The notes beneath the pieces are model-generated. The model worked only from the letters and a program-made list of their open reading frames with translations, searched no databases and had not been told where the DNA came from. This document shows, piece after piece, positions 1 to 6,535 of a stretch of DNA of 13,216 nucleotides (positions are counted from its first letter, which is position 1; each line of letters begins with the position of its first letter). The stretch lies in the NCBI GenBank assembly GCA_002395965.1, contig DGVT01000003.1, positions 269-13,484 on the forward strand, given 5' to 3'. The position numbers and the translations under genes were made by a program. Source of the DNA: Porphyromonadaceae bacterium UBA4277 (GTDB taxonomy: Bacteria; Bacteroidota; Bacteroidia; Bacteroidales; Muribaculaceae).

Positions 1-929
1 CCCATCATCTCAACGTGAGCAGGTACCGAGCTTGAACCGGCAAACTGCGCATCGCTGTGCATGCGACCCAGGGTGTCGGTCATGCCATAGCTTGCAGGAC
101 CGGCTGCCATGTTGTCGGGGTGAAGTGTACGACCTGTGCCGCCACCACTGGCAACACTGAAGTAAGGCTTACCGGCAAGCACACGCTCCTTCTTGTAAGT
201 GCCGGCAACAGGGTGCTGGAAGCGAGTCGGGTTGGTTGAGTTTCCGGTGATTGACACATCAACTCCTTCTTTCCACATGATGGCTACGCCTTCACGCACG
301 TCATCGGCACCATAGCAGTTGACCTTTGCACGATCGCCATCGCTGTAGGCAGTGCGCGAAATCTCTTTCAATTCGCCGGTGAAATAGTCAAACTCTGTTT
401 GAACATAAGTAAAGCCATTGATACGGCTGATAATCTTAGCTGCATCTTTTCCCAGACCATTAAGAATCACGCGCAACGGCTCCTTGCGCACCTTGTTGGC
501 CTTGCCGGCAATCTTGATAGCACCCTCAGCGGCTGCAAACGACTCATGACCTGCAAGGAAAGCAAAGCACTTGGTTTCCTCACGCAGCAGTCGAGCTGCC
601 AAATTTCCATGACCAAGACCCACCTTGCGATCGTCGGCCACACTGCCCGGAATACAGAACGACTGCAAACCGATTCCTATTGCCTCGGCTGCATCGGCCG
701 CAACCTTACAACCTTTCTTTATTGCAATAGCGGCACCGCAAACATAAGCCCACTTTGCATTCTCAAAACAAATCTGCTGAGTCTCTTCGCAGGTCTTATA
801 AGGGTCAATACCATACTGGTCGCAAATTGCATTTGCTTCCTCAATATCTTTAATGCCGGCAGCATTCAGTGCAGCAAGCACCTGCTTCATGCGACGGTCT
901 TGAGATTCAAATTTTACTTCTCTTATCAT
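1..929 (-). CDS. GGGtGRT-motif protein (3' end outside window)
   Basis: A conserved protein family of unknown function, named after its glycine-rich motif. The first 309 codons are in the window and the frame runs off the left edge. Read from the ATG at 929, the protein starts MIREVKFESQDRRMKQVLAA. The motif GGGTGRT is at residues 262-268 (bases 126-146), followed by LHPDN. The start is supported by a clear GGAGG sequence about ten bases upstream (near 938-944). The gene lies 19 bases downstream of the NifU-like gene on the same strand, so the two are almost certainly co-transcribed. The pairing suggests a role linked to Fe-S or other metal-cofactor chemistry, but that is inference. No signal peptide is visible, so I expect it to be cytosolic. 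The family assignment is confident and the function is not known. Confidence 0.9.
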   Translation of the reverse strand, partial: MIREVKFESQDRRMKQVLAALNAAGIKDIEEANAICDQYGIDPYKTCEETQQICFENAKWAYVCGAAIAIKKGCKVAADAAEAIGIGLQSFCIPGSVADDRKVGLGHGNLAARLLREETKCFAFLAGHESFAAAEGAIKIAGKANKVRKEPLRVILNGLGKDAAKIISRINGFTYVQTEFDYFTGELKEISRTAYSDGDRAKVNCYGADDVREGVAIMWKEGVDVSITGNSTNPTRFQHPVAGTYKKERVLAGKPYFSVASGGGTGRTLHPDNMAAGPASYGMTDTLGRMHSDAQFAGSSSVPAHVEMM

Positions 930-948
930 AATTTTCGTTCCTCCTTAA

Positions 949-1641
949 TTAATCTTTGCGTGGGTCAATATACTTCGGCGCATTCTCAAAACGACCATAG
1001 TGGCCCTTTGCCTCCTCGAGAGCTTGCTCGGGGGTCTTGCCCTTCTTGAGTGCATCGGTGAACTTACCAAGGCTCAAGAATTCGTAACCTATCACTTCAT
1101 TGTTTTCGTCCAGAGCCATACGGGTGCAGTAACCCTCGGTCATTTCCAGATAACGCACACCCTTAGCGCGTGTGCCAAACATCGTTCCCACCTGGCTACG
1201 CAAACCCTTGCCCAGGTCTTCAAGCGATGCACCCACTACGAGGCCACCTTCGCTGAAGGCACTCTGAGTGCGACCATAAACAATCTGAAGGAACAATTCG
1301 CGCATGGCAGTATTGATTGCATCACACACAAGATCGGTGTTCAATGCCTCAAGGATGGTCTTGCCGGGAAGTATCTCGGCAGCCATTGCTGCACTATGAG
1401 TCATTCCGGAGCAACCGATTGTCTCAACCAAGCATTCCTCAATCACACCATCTTTCACGTTCAACGAAAGCTTGCATGCACCCTGCTGAGGCGCGCACCA
1501 ACCTATTCCGTGAGTAAAACCAGATACATCTTTAATTTCCTTACAGCGTACCCATTTCCCTTCCTCGGGTATCGGCGCCGATGGATGATTGGCGCCCTTA
1601 GCTACGCAGCACATGTTTTGTACTTCATGAGAATAAATCAT
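949..1641 (-). CDS. NifU/IscU-like iron-sulfur cluster scaffold protein
   Basis: A 230-aa protein resembling NifU-like Fe-S cluster assembly scaffolds annotated in Bacteroidetes. Cysteines that could act as ligands are at residues 11, 12, 33, 49, 56, 70 and 77. They lie in segments such as GWCAPQQGACK (48-57 region) and GCSGMTHSAAM (from 76), which match the NifU_N style of Cys placement. The C-terminal half (FGTRAKGVRYLEM onward) has no obvious Cys ligands. It is the first gene of a two-gene minus-strand unit, with the GGGtGRT gene 19 bases downstream. Canonical IscU is about 130 aa, so this is a longer, divergent relative. The actual cluster-transfer role has to be inferred from the family. 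There is no signal peptide, so I expect it to be cytosolic. Confidence 0.87.
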   Translation of the reverse strand: MIYSHEVQNMCCVAKGANHPSAPIPEEGKWVRCKEIKDVSGFTHGIGWCAPQQGACKLSLNVKDGVIEECLVETIGCSGMTHSAAMAAEILPGKTILEALNTDLVCDAINTAMRELFLQIVYGRTQSAFSEGGLVVGASLEDLGKGLRSQVGTMFGTRAKGVRYLEMTEGYCTRMALDENNEVIGYEFLSLGKFTDALKKGKTPEQALEEAKGHYGRFENAPKYIDPRKD

Positions 1642-1696
1642 AATAAATTTGTTTTGATTTGTACCTAATAATAGTAAGTATATTTTTTTAAGAATG

Positions 1697-1704
1697 TAAA
1701 ATTA
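1697..1704 (-). promoter_or_regulatory. Possible -7 box for the NifU-like/GGGtGRT operon
   Basis: On the minus strand this reads TAATTTTA, one mismatch from the Bacteroidetes -7 consensus TAnnTTTG, and lies 56 bases before the NifU-like start codon. No good TTTG box sits at the expected upstream spacing. It is the best candidate in the gap, but weak. Confidence 0.3.
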
Positions 1705-1846
1705 CTGCTTTTTCGCCACACAAGGCCCAAGTCCTCTCATTAATTACATATTTTTAATAAAACCATTCGACATTTCACAAGTCAAAAACACGCAGGAATT
1801 GTGGTGTGGCACAGCACATTAGGCACCAATCACATCTTTGCGGCAT

Positions 1847-2155
1847 TCAAACCCAGGGTATCGACAACTGCCTCCCTGCTTGAGGCATTGCAACATGCAA
1901 TGGCCGGGCCGGAGTGCATACTTCATGACGCGGCGCAATGCCCATCACCATGCTCCAACCCTGAGTCTTGTTGCGGATGTGCAGCTTGGCAAGCCCTATA
2001 AAACTTCCGGCAAGACTCACAATCGAGTGGATTACCTCATCAACGTTCAAAAAATTACGTCGATTCAAAGATGCCAGCTGATGACCATTCACTTCTATTG
2101 TTGCGAGAATTTCATCACTGGAATTAAGGCTGTTTACCGATCTTAAAATACTCAT
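1847..2155 (-). CDS. Small conserved-looking hypothetical protein
   Basis: A 102-aa protein I cannot assign to a named family. The N-terminal 75 residues look like a compact soluble fold, with phrases such as LATIEVNGHQLASL and IRNKTQGWSMVMG. The last 20 or so residues are Pro/Arg-rich and less protein-like. It is preferred over the plus-strand frames at 1801-2001 and 1838-2146 because a perfect TAATTTTG -7 box lies 29 bases before its ATG, and because its composition is more ordinary. There is no signal peptide or transmembrane segment. It is divergently oriented from the lipoprotein gene at 2329, and the two promoters share the 2156-2328 gap. I infer no function. Confidence 0.68.
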   Translation of the reverse strand: MSILRSVNSLNSSDEILATIEVNGHQLASLNRRNFLNVDEVIHSIVSLAGSFIGLAKLHIRNKTQGWSMVMGIAPRHEVCTPARPLHVAMPQAGRQLSIPWV

Positions 2156-2183
2156 AGCTTCAGGGGTTTTAATTTTTACACTG

Positions 2184-2191
2184 CAAAATTA
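2184..2191 (-). promoter_or_regulatory. -7 box for the 102-aa hypothetical gene
   Basis: The minus strand reads TAATTTTG, an exact TAnnTTTG match, 28 bases upstream of the ATG at 2155. A TTTTGG stretch lies further upstream, but at shorter than usual spacing. Confidence 0.6.
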
Positions 2192-2296
2192 CAACGCACA
2201 TGAGCCAAAACTAAGCACATCTGAAACAAATAATGTTAAGCCATTGCGCAAAACAAAAAGTATAAGCAGTTACTTGCCGATATGAATAAAAAAGAG

Positions 2297-2304
2297 TAAC
2301 TTTG
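2297..2304 (+). promoter_or_regulatory. -7 box for the small lipoprotein gene
   Basis: TAACTTTG is an exact Bacteroidetes -7 match, followed by GCA. A TTG at 2274-2276 lies 20 bases upstream and can serve as the -33 element. This site decides the start of the next gene: a TTG start at 2302 would lie inside the promoter, so the ATG at 2329 is used. Confidence 0.75.
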
Positions 2305-2328
2305 CAGCGCCAATTTAGAGAAAAGAAT

Positions 2329-2664
2329 ATGAAACGCGTTATCTACATCTTTGCTTTCGCCTTAATGCTGACACTATCATCATGCGATGGTATGTTCAGT
2401 AACAATGCAGAGCAGCAAGACAGCGTTGCTCAACAAGCCGACTCAATAGAAGTCGAAACCGCCGAGAAAGTCATCAGGGGCATCGCCGTTGACGGCAGTC
2501 GGCGCAACATCTATGTAGCCGTCGGCACCGACACACTCGACTTTGAGTTGTCTTATGACTTAGGTGTAGATTTCTCATGGGAAATTGGCGATAGTGTCAT
2601 TGTCAAATACTACCCCACCGAGTATGGCGACAGTGTTACATACATCAGCACACAGATGCAATAA
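2329..2664 (+). CDS. Small exported lipoprotein, function unknown
   Basis: A 111-aa protein with a classic type II signal peptide: MKRVIYIFAF, a hydrophobic core, then LSSC with the lipidated Cys at residue 19. Asp follows the Cys. The next stretch is rich in Gln, Asp and Ser (NNAEQQDSVAQQADS) and acts as a tether. The remaining 70 or so residues look like a small beta-rich domain (NIYVAVGTDTLDFEL ... VIVKYYPTEYGDSVTYI). Acidic residues after the lipid Cys favour outer-membrane or surface placement in Bacteroidetes, which is general knowledge of the phylum. The start at 2329 was chosen because of the promoter at 2297-2304. The gene stands alone, followed by a tRNA with its own promoter box. 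Confidence 0.85.
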   Translation: MKRVIYIFAFALMLTLSSCDGMFSNNAEQQDSVAQQADSIEVETAEKVIRGIAVDGSRRNIYVAVGTDTLDFELSYDLGVDFSWEIGDSVIVKYYPTEYGDSVTYISTQMQ

Positions 2665-2665
2665 T

Positions 2666-2673
2666 TAAATTTG
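2666..2673 (+). promoter_or_regulatory. Putative -7 box for tRNA-Gly
   Basis: TAAATTTG matches TAnnTTTG and lies 15 bases upstream of the tRNA 5' end, immediately after the lipoprotein stop codon. It would allow transcription independent of the upstream gene. Confidence 0.5.
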
Positions 2674-2688
2674 TTTGCGCTTATAATT

Positions 2689-2761
2689 GCGGTAGTAGCT
2701 CAGTTGGTAGAGCATCAGCTTCCCAAGCTGAGGGCCGCGGGTTCGAGTCCCGTTTACCGCT
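2689..2761 (+). tRNA. tRNA-Gly (anticodon CCC)
   Basis: A complete cloverleaf can be folded by eye. The acceptor stem is GCGGTAG/TTACCGC with a terminal G-T pair, the D arm is GCTC...GAGC, and the anticodon stem is TCAGC/GCTGA with loop TTCCCAA. The T arm is GCGGG/CCCGT with loop TTCGAGT. The anticodon CCC at the middle of the loop reads GGG (Gly). The discriminator base is T and no CCA tail is encoded, so it is added after transcription. A strong intrinsic terminator starts 10 bases downstream. Confidence 0.95.
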
Positions 2762-2771
2762 CAACGTTGGA

Positions 2772-2818
2772 AAACGCCGGTAATTAAGTAAAAACCTTAA
2801 TTACTGGCGTTTCTTTTC
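2772..2818 (+). terminator. Rho-independent terminator after tRNA-Gly
   Basis: Arms at 2772-2788 and 2796-2812 pair over about 17 bp with a single G-T wobble, around a 7-base loop (TAAAAAC). A T-rich tail (TTTCTTTT) follows. It is the strongest terminator in the window. Confidence 0.9.
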
Positions 2819-2909
2819 TCATGGCAGCACCAGTATTGTTTAGGGATGCCTGTGTCGCATGGCGTAAAGCCCATATAGTGGCACCTACAATGCACCTTCG
2901 TTTCCGACG

Positions 2910-3017
2910 CTAACATTGTATTACGACACACCGTCAATCTTTCAACATGGCATGGACCGCGATACGCGTTATGCCACTGACTAACATTGAATTACGTCAC
3001 ACGCTCTACCTTTCAAC
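2910..3017. repeat. Imperfect 37-bp direct repeat pair
   Basis: The 37 bases at 2910-2946 recur at 2981-3017 with 31 of 37 identical and an offset of 71 bases. Both begin CTAACATTG and end CTTTCAAC. The pair lies in the otherwise empty gap between the tRNA terminator and the 117-aa gene, where I see no coding sequence. The function is unknown; it could be the degraded remains of a larger repeat. Confidence 0.6.
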
Positions 3018-3053
3018 GTCGGTTTCTAACGACACGTGCGCATTGGGGTGCAA

Positions 3054-3407
3054 TCACTGGTTATTCAGTAACTGGCGATGAGTCTTGGTGTTTTTCAAAT
3101 AATGTTGGTGATACCAACTTATAAAGTGTTCGGCTGTTACCGGCTCAAAACCCGACCAATAGTCACACCTACTCCAAAGAATAGCCTTTATTCCTAATGG
3201 CGTGCCATCTTTTTCGTAAGGCAAAATGGATGGTAAATCATACTTTTTTGTGTAACGGTCGAGGCACTGCTGCGGAGTGGGATTATTCTCCAGGGTCATC
3301 CTCACCCAAGCCTCTTCATAGCCCCACATAAGTGCATCTGTGCCTACGGGCGGATCTTCCTCGCCATTATAGTAACGGCAGTCTAATATCAGTTCTTCTC
3401 GCGACAT
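3054..3407 (-). CDS. Hypothetical 117-aa protein
   Basis: I do not recognise a family. The protein is acidic and Trp/Tyr-rich in a way typical of real small cytosolic proteins: ILDCRYYNGEEDPP near the N-terminus, MWGYEEAWVRM at about 28-38, and ILWSRCDYWSGFEPVT in the second half. There is no signal peptide or membrane segment. A near-consensus -7 box (minus-strand TAACCTTG at 3416-3423) lies only 8 bases from the ATG, which would give an almost leaderless message, so that promoter is doubtful. It is a single gene between two repeat-bearing gaps. Confidence 0.7.
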   Translation of the reverse strand: MSREELILDCRYYNGEEDPPVGTDALMWGYEEAWVRMTLENNPTPQQCLDRYTKKYDLPSILPYEKDGTPLGIKAILWSRCDYWSGFEPVTAEHFISWYHQHYLKNTKTHRQLLNNQ

Positions 3408-3502
3408 AGCAGCTACAAGGTTACATTAATTCAAAAATTGTGGTATTGGCTGAAGCATACCTTTTCAAAATAAATTTAGCAAAAGACTATGAGTGCAGCG
3501 GC

Positions 3503-3658
3503 ACACACTCGCCGACTCGCGAAGCTGACACACTCCCCCTACCCCCTCTAACTTAGAGGGGGAGCTGCCAACACGTGAGGGAGCTGCCTCTCGGAGGAGG
3601 AGCTGCCAACACGTGAGGGAGCAGCCTCTCGGGGGGGGGGCTGCTAACGGGCTGATTT
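3503..3658. repeat. GC-rich dispersed repeat, copy 1, with 38-bp tandem units and hairpin
   Basis: The gap 3408-3697 has no gene but carries a composite repeat. It begins with ACACACT, has a core ACTCGCGAAGC (from 3515), then a second ACACACT and CCCCCT. A hairpin follows (CCCCCTCTA at 3542-3550 with TAGAGGGGG at 3554-3562). Two tandem 38-bp units come next (3561-3598 and 3599-3636), differing at 3 positions, and the second ends in a run of G (3631-3640). The end, GCTGCTAACGGGCTGATTT (3640-3658), matches copy 2. It lies just downstream of the minus-strand gene ending at 3698 and may act as its terminator. Copies 2 and 3 are at 5024-5102 and 6536-6576. Confidence 0.8.
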
Positions 3659-3697
3659 GCTGATGAAAATTTCATCGAAATCATGCTATTTTGGTTG

Positions 3698-4321
3698 TTA
3701 TTCTGCTTCACAATCGTCGGCCTCGTTATAAGAGCTGATTATAGCGTCGAGCTGGTTGATATTAAATTTAATCAAATCGTCGCTTTGGTCAGCCTGCTCA
3801 AGACGTGAGCGCATCTGCTTGAGCCTGTCAATGTCTAATTCTGTGACAAAATCGGCGTCAATAGGTACGCTGAAAAGCCAATCGCTGTAATTCGCACCTT
3901 CTTTAATCCGCTCTTGCCATTGCTTGCAGTATTTCTCGGGACTATCGGCAGCGAAAATCACATAATAGGGATTTTCCTCCTGATACTGCTCCAGGCATGC
4001 AATCATAGTCACAGTTTCACCCAGCTTCTTCACAACATAGTCGCACGAATGAATGTAGGGCGATTGGGGAAATACCGAAGTGTAGCGGTTGACTGTGTCC
4101 TTATCGCGAGTGAGCACAATCTCTGTACCGTCGCTGCCATAGTAATATACATATCCGTCGGGCTGCACTTCCTTGAGCTTAAAAACATGAGTTTGGCTGC
4201 ACAAGACGTGAGTTTTCGACAGGTCAATCATGTGCTGACCGGCAGCACTGGGGCAGAACAACGCAAGGGCGATGCAGGCAGTTGCCCGGCGCAAGGCGTA
4301 AAGTAATTGTATTTGTCGCAT
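3698..4321 (-). CDS. Exported protein of unknown function
   Basis: A 207-aa protein with a Sec signal peptide: MRQIQLLYALRRAT, hydrophobic core CIALALFCPSAA, and likely signal peptidase I cleavage near SAAG/QH. The mature part has a small beta-rich domain (KTHVLCSQTHVFKLKEV, GYVYYYGSDGTEIVLTRDK). A charged, helical C-terminal segment (ELDIDRLKQMRSRLEQADQ ... LDAIISSYNEADD) could form a coiled coil. An open frame extends upstream to 4456, but I chose the ATG at 4321 because it is followed directly by the signal peptide and preceded by an exact -7 box at 4338-4345. Those upstream 45 codons would cover the promoter. I recognise no family. Confidence 0.78.
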   Translation of the reverse strand: MRQIQLLYALRRATACIALALFCPSAAGQHMIDLSKTHVLCSQTHVFKLKEVQPDGYVYYYGSDGTEIVLTRDKDTVNRYTSVFPQSPYIHSCDYVVKKLGETVTMIACLEQYQEENPYYVIFAADSPEKYCKQWQERIKEGANYSDWLFSVPIDADFVTELDIDRLKQMRSRLEQADQSDDLIKFNINQLDAIISSYNEADDCEAE

Positions 4322-4337
4322 AGTCAAATTTTTGTCG

Positions 4338-4345
4338 CAAAGATA
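4338..4345 (-). promoter_or_regulatory. -7 box for the exported 207-aa protein gene
   Basis: The minus strand reads TATCTTTG, an exact TAnnTTTG match followed by CG, 16 bases before the ATG at 4321. A TTTTGG sequence upstream (4361-4366) is a possible -33 element at slightly short spacing. This fixes the gene start at 4321. Confidence 0.6.
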
Positions 4346-4622
4346 AACATTTTCCCTCAACCAAAAGACTTTTAGACACGAAAAACACATCGAAACACCT
4401 TCGAAATTCCCTAAACACAAGTGAAAAAGTTTTTGCTGTGCAGATAGAGCGCACAATTAGTATTTTTCTTTGCGACTGTAATTGCCTTAGAAGTGAGTCT
4501 TGATGAATGTTTCAAGGCATTTACTGCTCCCCAAACGCCCCGCGATTGCGGCTCCCAGGCAAAAATTCATCAAGCGTCCCACAATTTCGCGGCATCGCCG
4601 CCCAATTTATAATATATTTTAC
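4346..4622. other. Gap without a supported gene
   Basis: Apart from the two flanking promoters I see no convincing coding sequence here. The short frames lack family features and promoters. Small GC hairpins occur, for example CCGC-GATT-GCGG around 4540 and GCGGC-ATC-GCCGC around 4588-4600. I give them no function. Confidence 0.5.
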
Positions 4623-4630
4623 TAACTTTG
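4623..4630 (+). promoter_or_regulatory. -7 box in front of the hsdM stub
   Basis: TAACTTTG is an exact TAnnTTTG match, 61 bases before the hsdM-like ATG. The leader between them carries a short direct repeat, CAATTCACA at 4650-4658 and 4664-4672. Confidence 0.55.
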
Positions 4631-4691
4631 TAAGATTTTATATAACATGCAATTCACAATGCACAATTCACAGCCTAAAACATAACACGAT

Positions 4692-4979
4692 ATGATAACA
4701 GGAGAGATAAAAAACAAGATAGACGCGATTTGGAGCACGTTTTGGGAGTCGGCCGGCATCACCAACCCGATGGACGTGCTCAGCCAGATGACATACCTCT
4801 TTTTCATGAAGATGCTCGACGACGCGCAAATCAAGAAAGAGGCCACCGCCCATGCCTTCGGCGACCGGCTCACCAGCGTGGCCGACTACATCCGCTCGCT
4901 CCACATAGTAATCACCAAGCCATTCAACACGGCTTATAGAATGAACGATACCCCTCCGGCCATGGCGGCCGAAGGGTAA
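4692..4979 (+). pseudogene. hsdM: Truncated type I restriction-modification methylase (HsdM) N-terminal stub
   Basis: The first 60 or so residues match the N-terminal domain of HsdM, the adenine methyltransferase and specificity-complex subunit of type I restriction-modification. MITGEIKNKIDAIWSTFW, then GITNP, then QMTYLFFMKMLDDAQIKKE are hallmark phrases. Full HsdM proteins are several hundred residues long and contain SAM-binding and NPPF/Y motifs; this frame has only 95 codons. After about residue 65 the sequence loses resemblance (HIVITKPFNTAYRM ... PPAMAAEG). It ends inside a GC-rich hairpin (4949-4978). No hsdS, hsdR or remaining hsdM is in the window. The promoter and start are intact, so a short peptide could still be made. 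It is most likely debris of a deleted restriction locus. Confidence 0.8.
4949..4978. repeat. GC-rich hairpin at the end of the hsdM stub
   Basis: The left arm 4949-4961 (TACCCCTCCGGCC) pairs with the right arm 4967-4978 (GGCCGAAGGGTA), with one bulge and one mismatch, around ATGGC. It spans the last codons of the stub and its stop region. A further GAGGGGTGT at 4988-4996 could pair alternatively with the left arm. Confidence 0.6.
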
Positions 4980-5023
4980 AACCCATGAGGGGTGTGATAC
5001 GGCACTTTGCGCCCCCCCCTCAG

Positions 5024-5102
5024 GACACACTTCCCCTGCCCCCTCTAACGTTAGAGGAGGAGCTGCTCAACTTAGAGTGGAGAGCTGCTAACGTGCTGAT
5101 TT
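5024..5102. repeat. GC-rich dispersed repeat, copy 2
   Basis: This shares GACACACT..CCCCT.CCCCCTCTAAC and the ending GCTGCTAACG.GCTGATTT with copy 1 at 3503-3658, in the same orientation. It contains a perfect 16-base palindrome, CCTCTAACGTTAGAGG (5042-5057). It abuts the stop codon of the minus-strand beta-helix gene (5101) and is well placed to form that gene's terminator. The tandem 38-bp units of copy 1 are not present here. Confidence 0.75.
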
Positions 5103-6282
5103 ACCTGCCGATGCGCTTGAACGAATACAGCAGCGTGCCGCCATCGTCGAGGAGGCGCACATAGTCGGCAGCACCGTTGCACCCTACGTCGGCCACCAGG
5201 CGGCTGACGTCTTCGTTGGCTGACACAGGCGCCATGATGTAGTCGTTGGCTTCGACCGAGATGCAGTTGAGTGCAAATGCCTTGTCGGGCTCGTCGATAG
5301 GCGTGAAAATGTAACGGTAGGCATCGGCCATGGTGACGCGATACTGCTGCTTGCCGTCGGTCCACAGTCCCGGGCGGATGGCCGGCTTCTTGACTTTTAT
5401 GGTCGATGGAGCATCGTCGGGCAGCTGCTTGCAATAGGCCAGCACAGCAAAGCCTTGTGGACCAAACTCGCTGTCGATGGGCTCCATCTCGCACATCTTG
5501 AAGGTGCAACTGTAGAAGTTGACATAGTCGTCGAGTGCAAAGAGCGGCCCTTGCAGATTGTCGAAGAGGCATGCTGTGAAGATGACGTCGTCGCTGGTGT
5601 TGATGCACAACTGATCATACTTACGATTGTCGCGGAAGATGCAGTCGTTAAATCTCACCCGGTTTGACCTGGCGACGTGCATGGTGTAGTAGGTGCAGTC
5701 GTGCACGGTGGTGCGATTGACGGTGACATCGAGGCACCCATCGAACACAAACCCCTCGGTGCCGCAGCCATAGAAGTCGCAGTCGTTGATTGTCACACGG
5801 TTGCAGCGGTCCAGTTCCAGCACGCCCTTGTCGCAGTACCCGTCCTCGGTGTGCCCCATGACGAGGTTCTCGAGCTTCAGGTCGTTACAGTCGATAAACT
5901 CCATGACGTTGGCATAACGCGGTGTGGCTAGCAGTGTGGCTCTGCCTTTGGCCGAACGTATGGTTAGACGATCGCAGCCACGCACCTGAAGCGTGTTGCC
6001 GTCGGTGTTGGACGCATAGGTGGCCTGTGGTGTTGTCGTGAGTGGCTCGCTGGGTGTGTAATAGGTCTCGCCCAAAGGCAATGTGCCCTCGGCCGCCTTT
6101 TGGTCGATAGCCTCGGTGATGTTCAGCGGCAGGTCGGTGGCAATGACGATTGTACGGTCGGGGCCTAAAGCATCGACAAATTGTGCGGCAGTGCTCACCG
6201 TGATGGTGTTGCCTTGGGCCGAAGCCTGGAATGCGAGGCAAAGCAATGCCAGGGTTGAGATGTAAGTTTTCAGTTTCATCAT
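5101..6282 (-). CDS. Secreted right-handed parallel beta-helix protein
   Basis: A 393-aa protein with a Sec signal peptide: MMKLKTYIST, core LALLCLAF, cleavage after QASA (residue 22). From roughly residue 100 to 275 it has repeated short beta-strand turns typical of pectate-lyase-like (PbH1) helices, each ending in N/D-C steps: MEFIDCNDLKLENL, VTINDCDFYGC, VTVNRTTVHDC, VRFNDCIFRDN, DVIFTACLFDN, VNFYSCTF. The C-terminal 110 residues (from about YCKQLPDD) form a separate beta domain. Such folds bind or cleave polysaccharides, but I see no definite catalytic set, so a lyase activity is not claimed. Location is periplasmic or outside the cell. The ATG two codons in (6279) is an equally possible start. 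A -7 box lies at 6377-6384, leaving a leader of about 90 bases. Confidence 0.82.
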   Translation of the reverse strand: MMKLKTYISTLALLCLAFQASAQGNTITVSTAAQFVDALGPDRTIVIATDLPLNITEAIDQKAAEGTLPLGETYYTPSEPLTTTPQATYASNTDGNTLQVRGCDRLTIRSAKGRATLLATPRYANVMEFIDCNDLKLENLVMGHTEDGYCDKGVLELDRCNRVTINDCDFYGCGTEGFVFDGCLDVTVNRTTVHDCTYYTMHVARSNRVRFNDCIFRDNRKYDQLCINTSDDVIFTACLFDNLQGPLFALDDYVNFYSCTFKMCEMEPIDSEFGPQGFAVLAYCKQLPDDAPSTIKVKKPAIRPGLWTDGKQQYRVTMADAYRYIFTPIDEPDKAFALNCISVEANDYIMAPVSANEDVSRLVADVGCNGAADYVRLLDDGGTLLYSFKRIGR

Positions 6283-6334
6283 TAGTGGCAGTTTTAGAGA
6301 AAATTTTTCGTTTTACGGTTTAATGGTTATTGAT

Positions 6335-6348
6335 TTGACTTGAGTCAA
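6335..6348. promoter_or_regulatory. Inverted repeat in the beta-helix gene leader
   Basis: TTGACT-TG-AGTCAA is a perfect 6-bp dyad with a 2-base spacer, in the AT-rich 5' leader between the -7 box and the start codon. It could be an operator. No regulator gene is adjacent, so its role is only a suggestion. Confidence 0.35.
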
Positions 6349-6376
6349 TAATAATAACTTTTATATTTGCTGTTGG

Positions 6377-6384
6377 CAAAATTA
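6377..6384 (-). promoter_or_regulatory. -7 box for the beta-helix gene
   Basis: The minus strand reads TAATTTTG, an exact TAnnTTTG match, in a strongly AT-rich stretch about 94 bases before the ATG. The remaining gap 6385-6535 shows no gene. Confidence 0.6.
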
Positions 6385-6535
6385 ATGAATACTTTTTTAA
6401 TTTGGCCGGTTTTGAGTAAAAATTTGCATTTTTTTCTTTGCTATGCCCATCGAAATTAAAAACATCAGCTGAAAGCGGTGATATGACAGATTTTTGTTGT
6501 TGTAGTTTGCCGTAAATTGACGTGCAAAGTGGGCC

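Noticed and set aside
399..1049. 216-codon plus-strand open frame opposite the GGGtGRT gene
   Set aside because: It is antisense to a clearly conserved protein, has no promoter box, and its composition is that of a reversed coding frame.
1000..1668. 222-codon plus-strand open frame opposite the NifU-like gene
   Set aside because: It is a mirror frame of a recognisable Fe-S scaffold gene with no domain of its own.
2302..2328. Upstream TTG start extending the small lipoprotein by nine residues
   Set aside because: It lies inside the -7 promoter box and would bury the signal peptide.
3561..3636. Possible CRISPR-like array
   Set aside because: There are only two tandem units with no unique spacers between them and no cas genes.
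5072..5608. 178-codon minus-strand frame inside the beta-helix gene
   Set aside because: It is Arg/His/Gln-rich, out of frame with a well-supported signal-peptide gene, and runs into the repeat.
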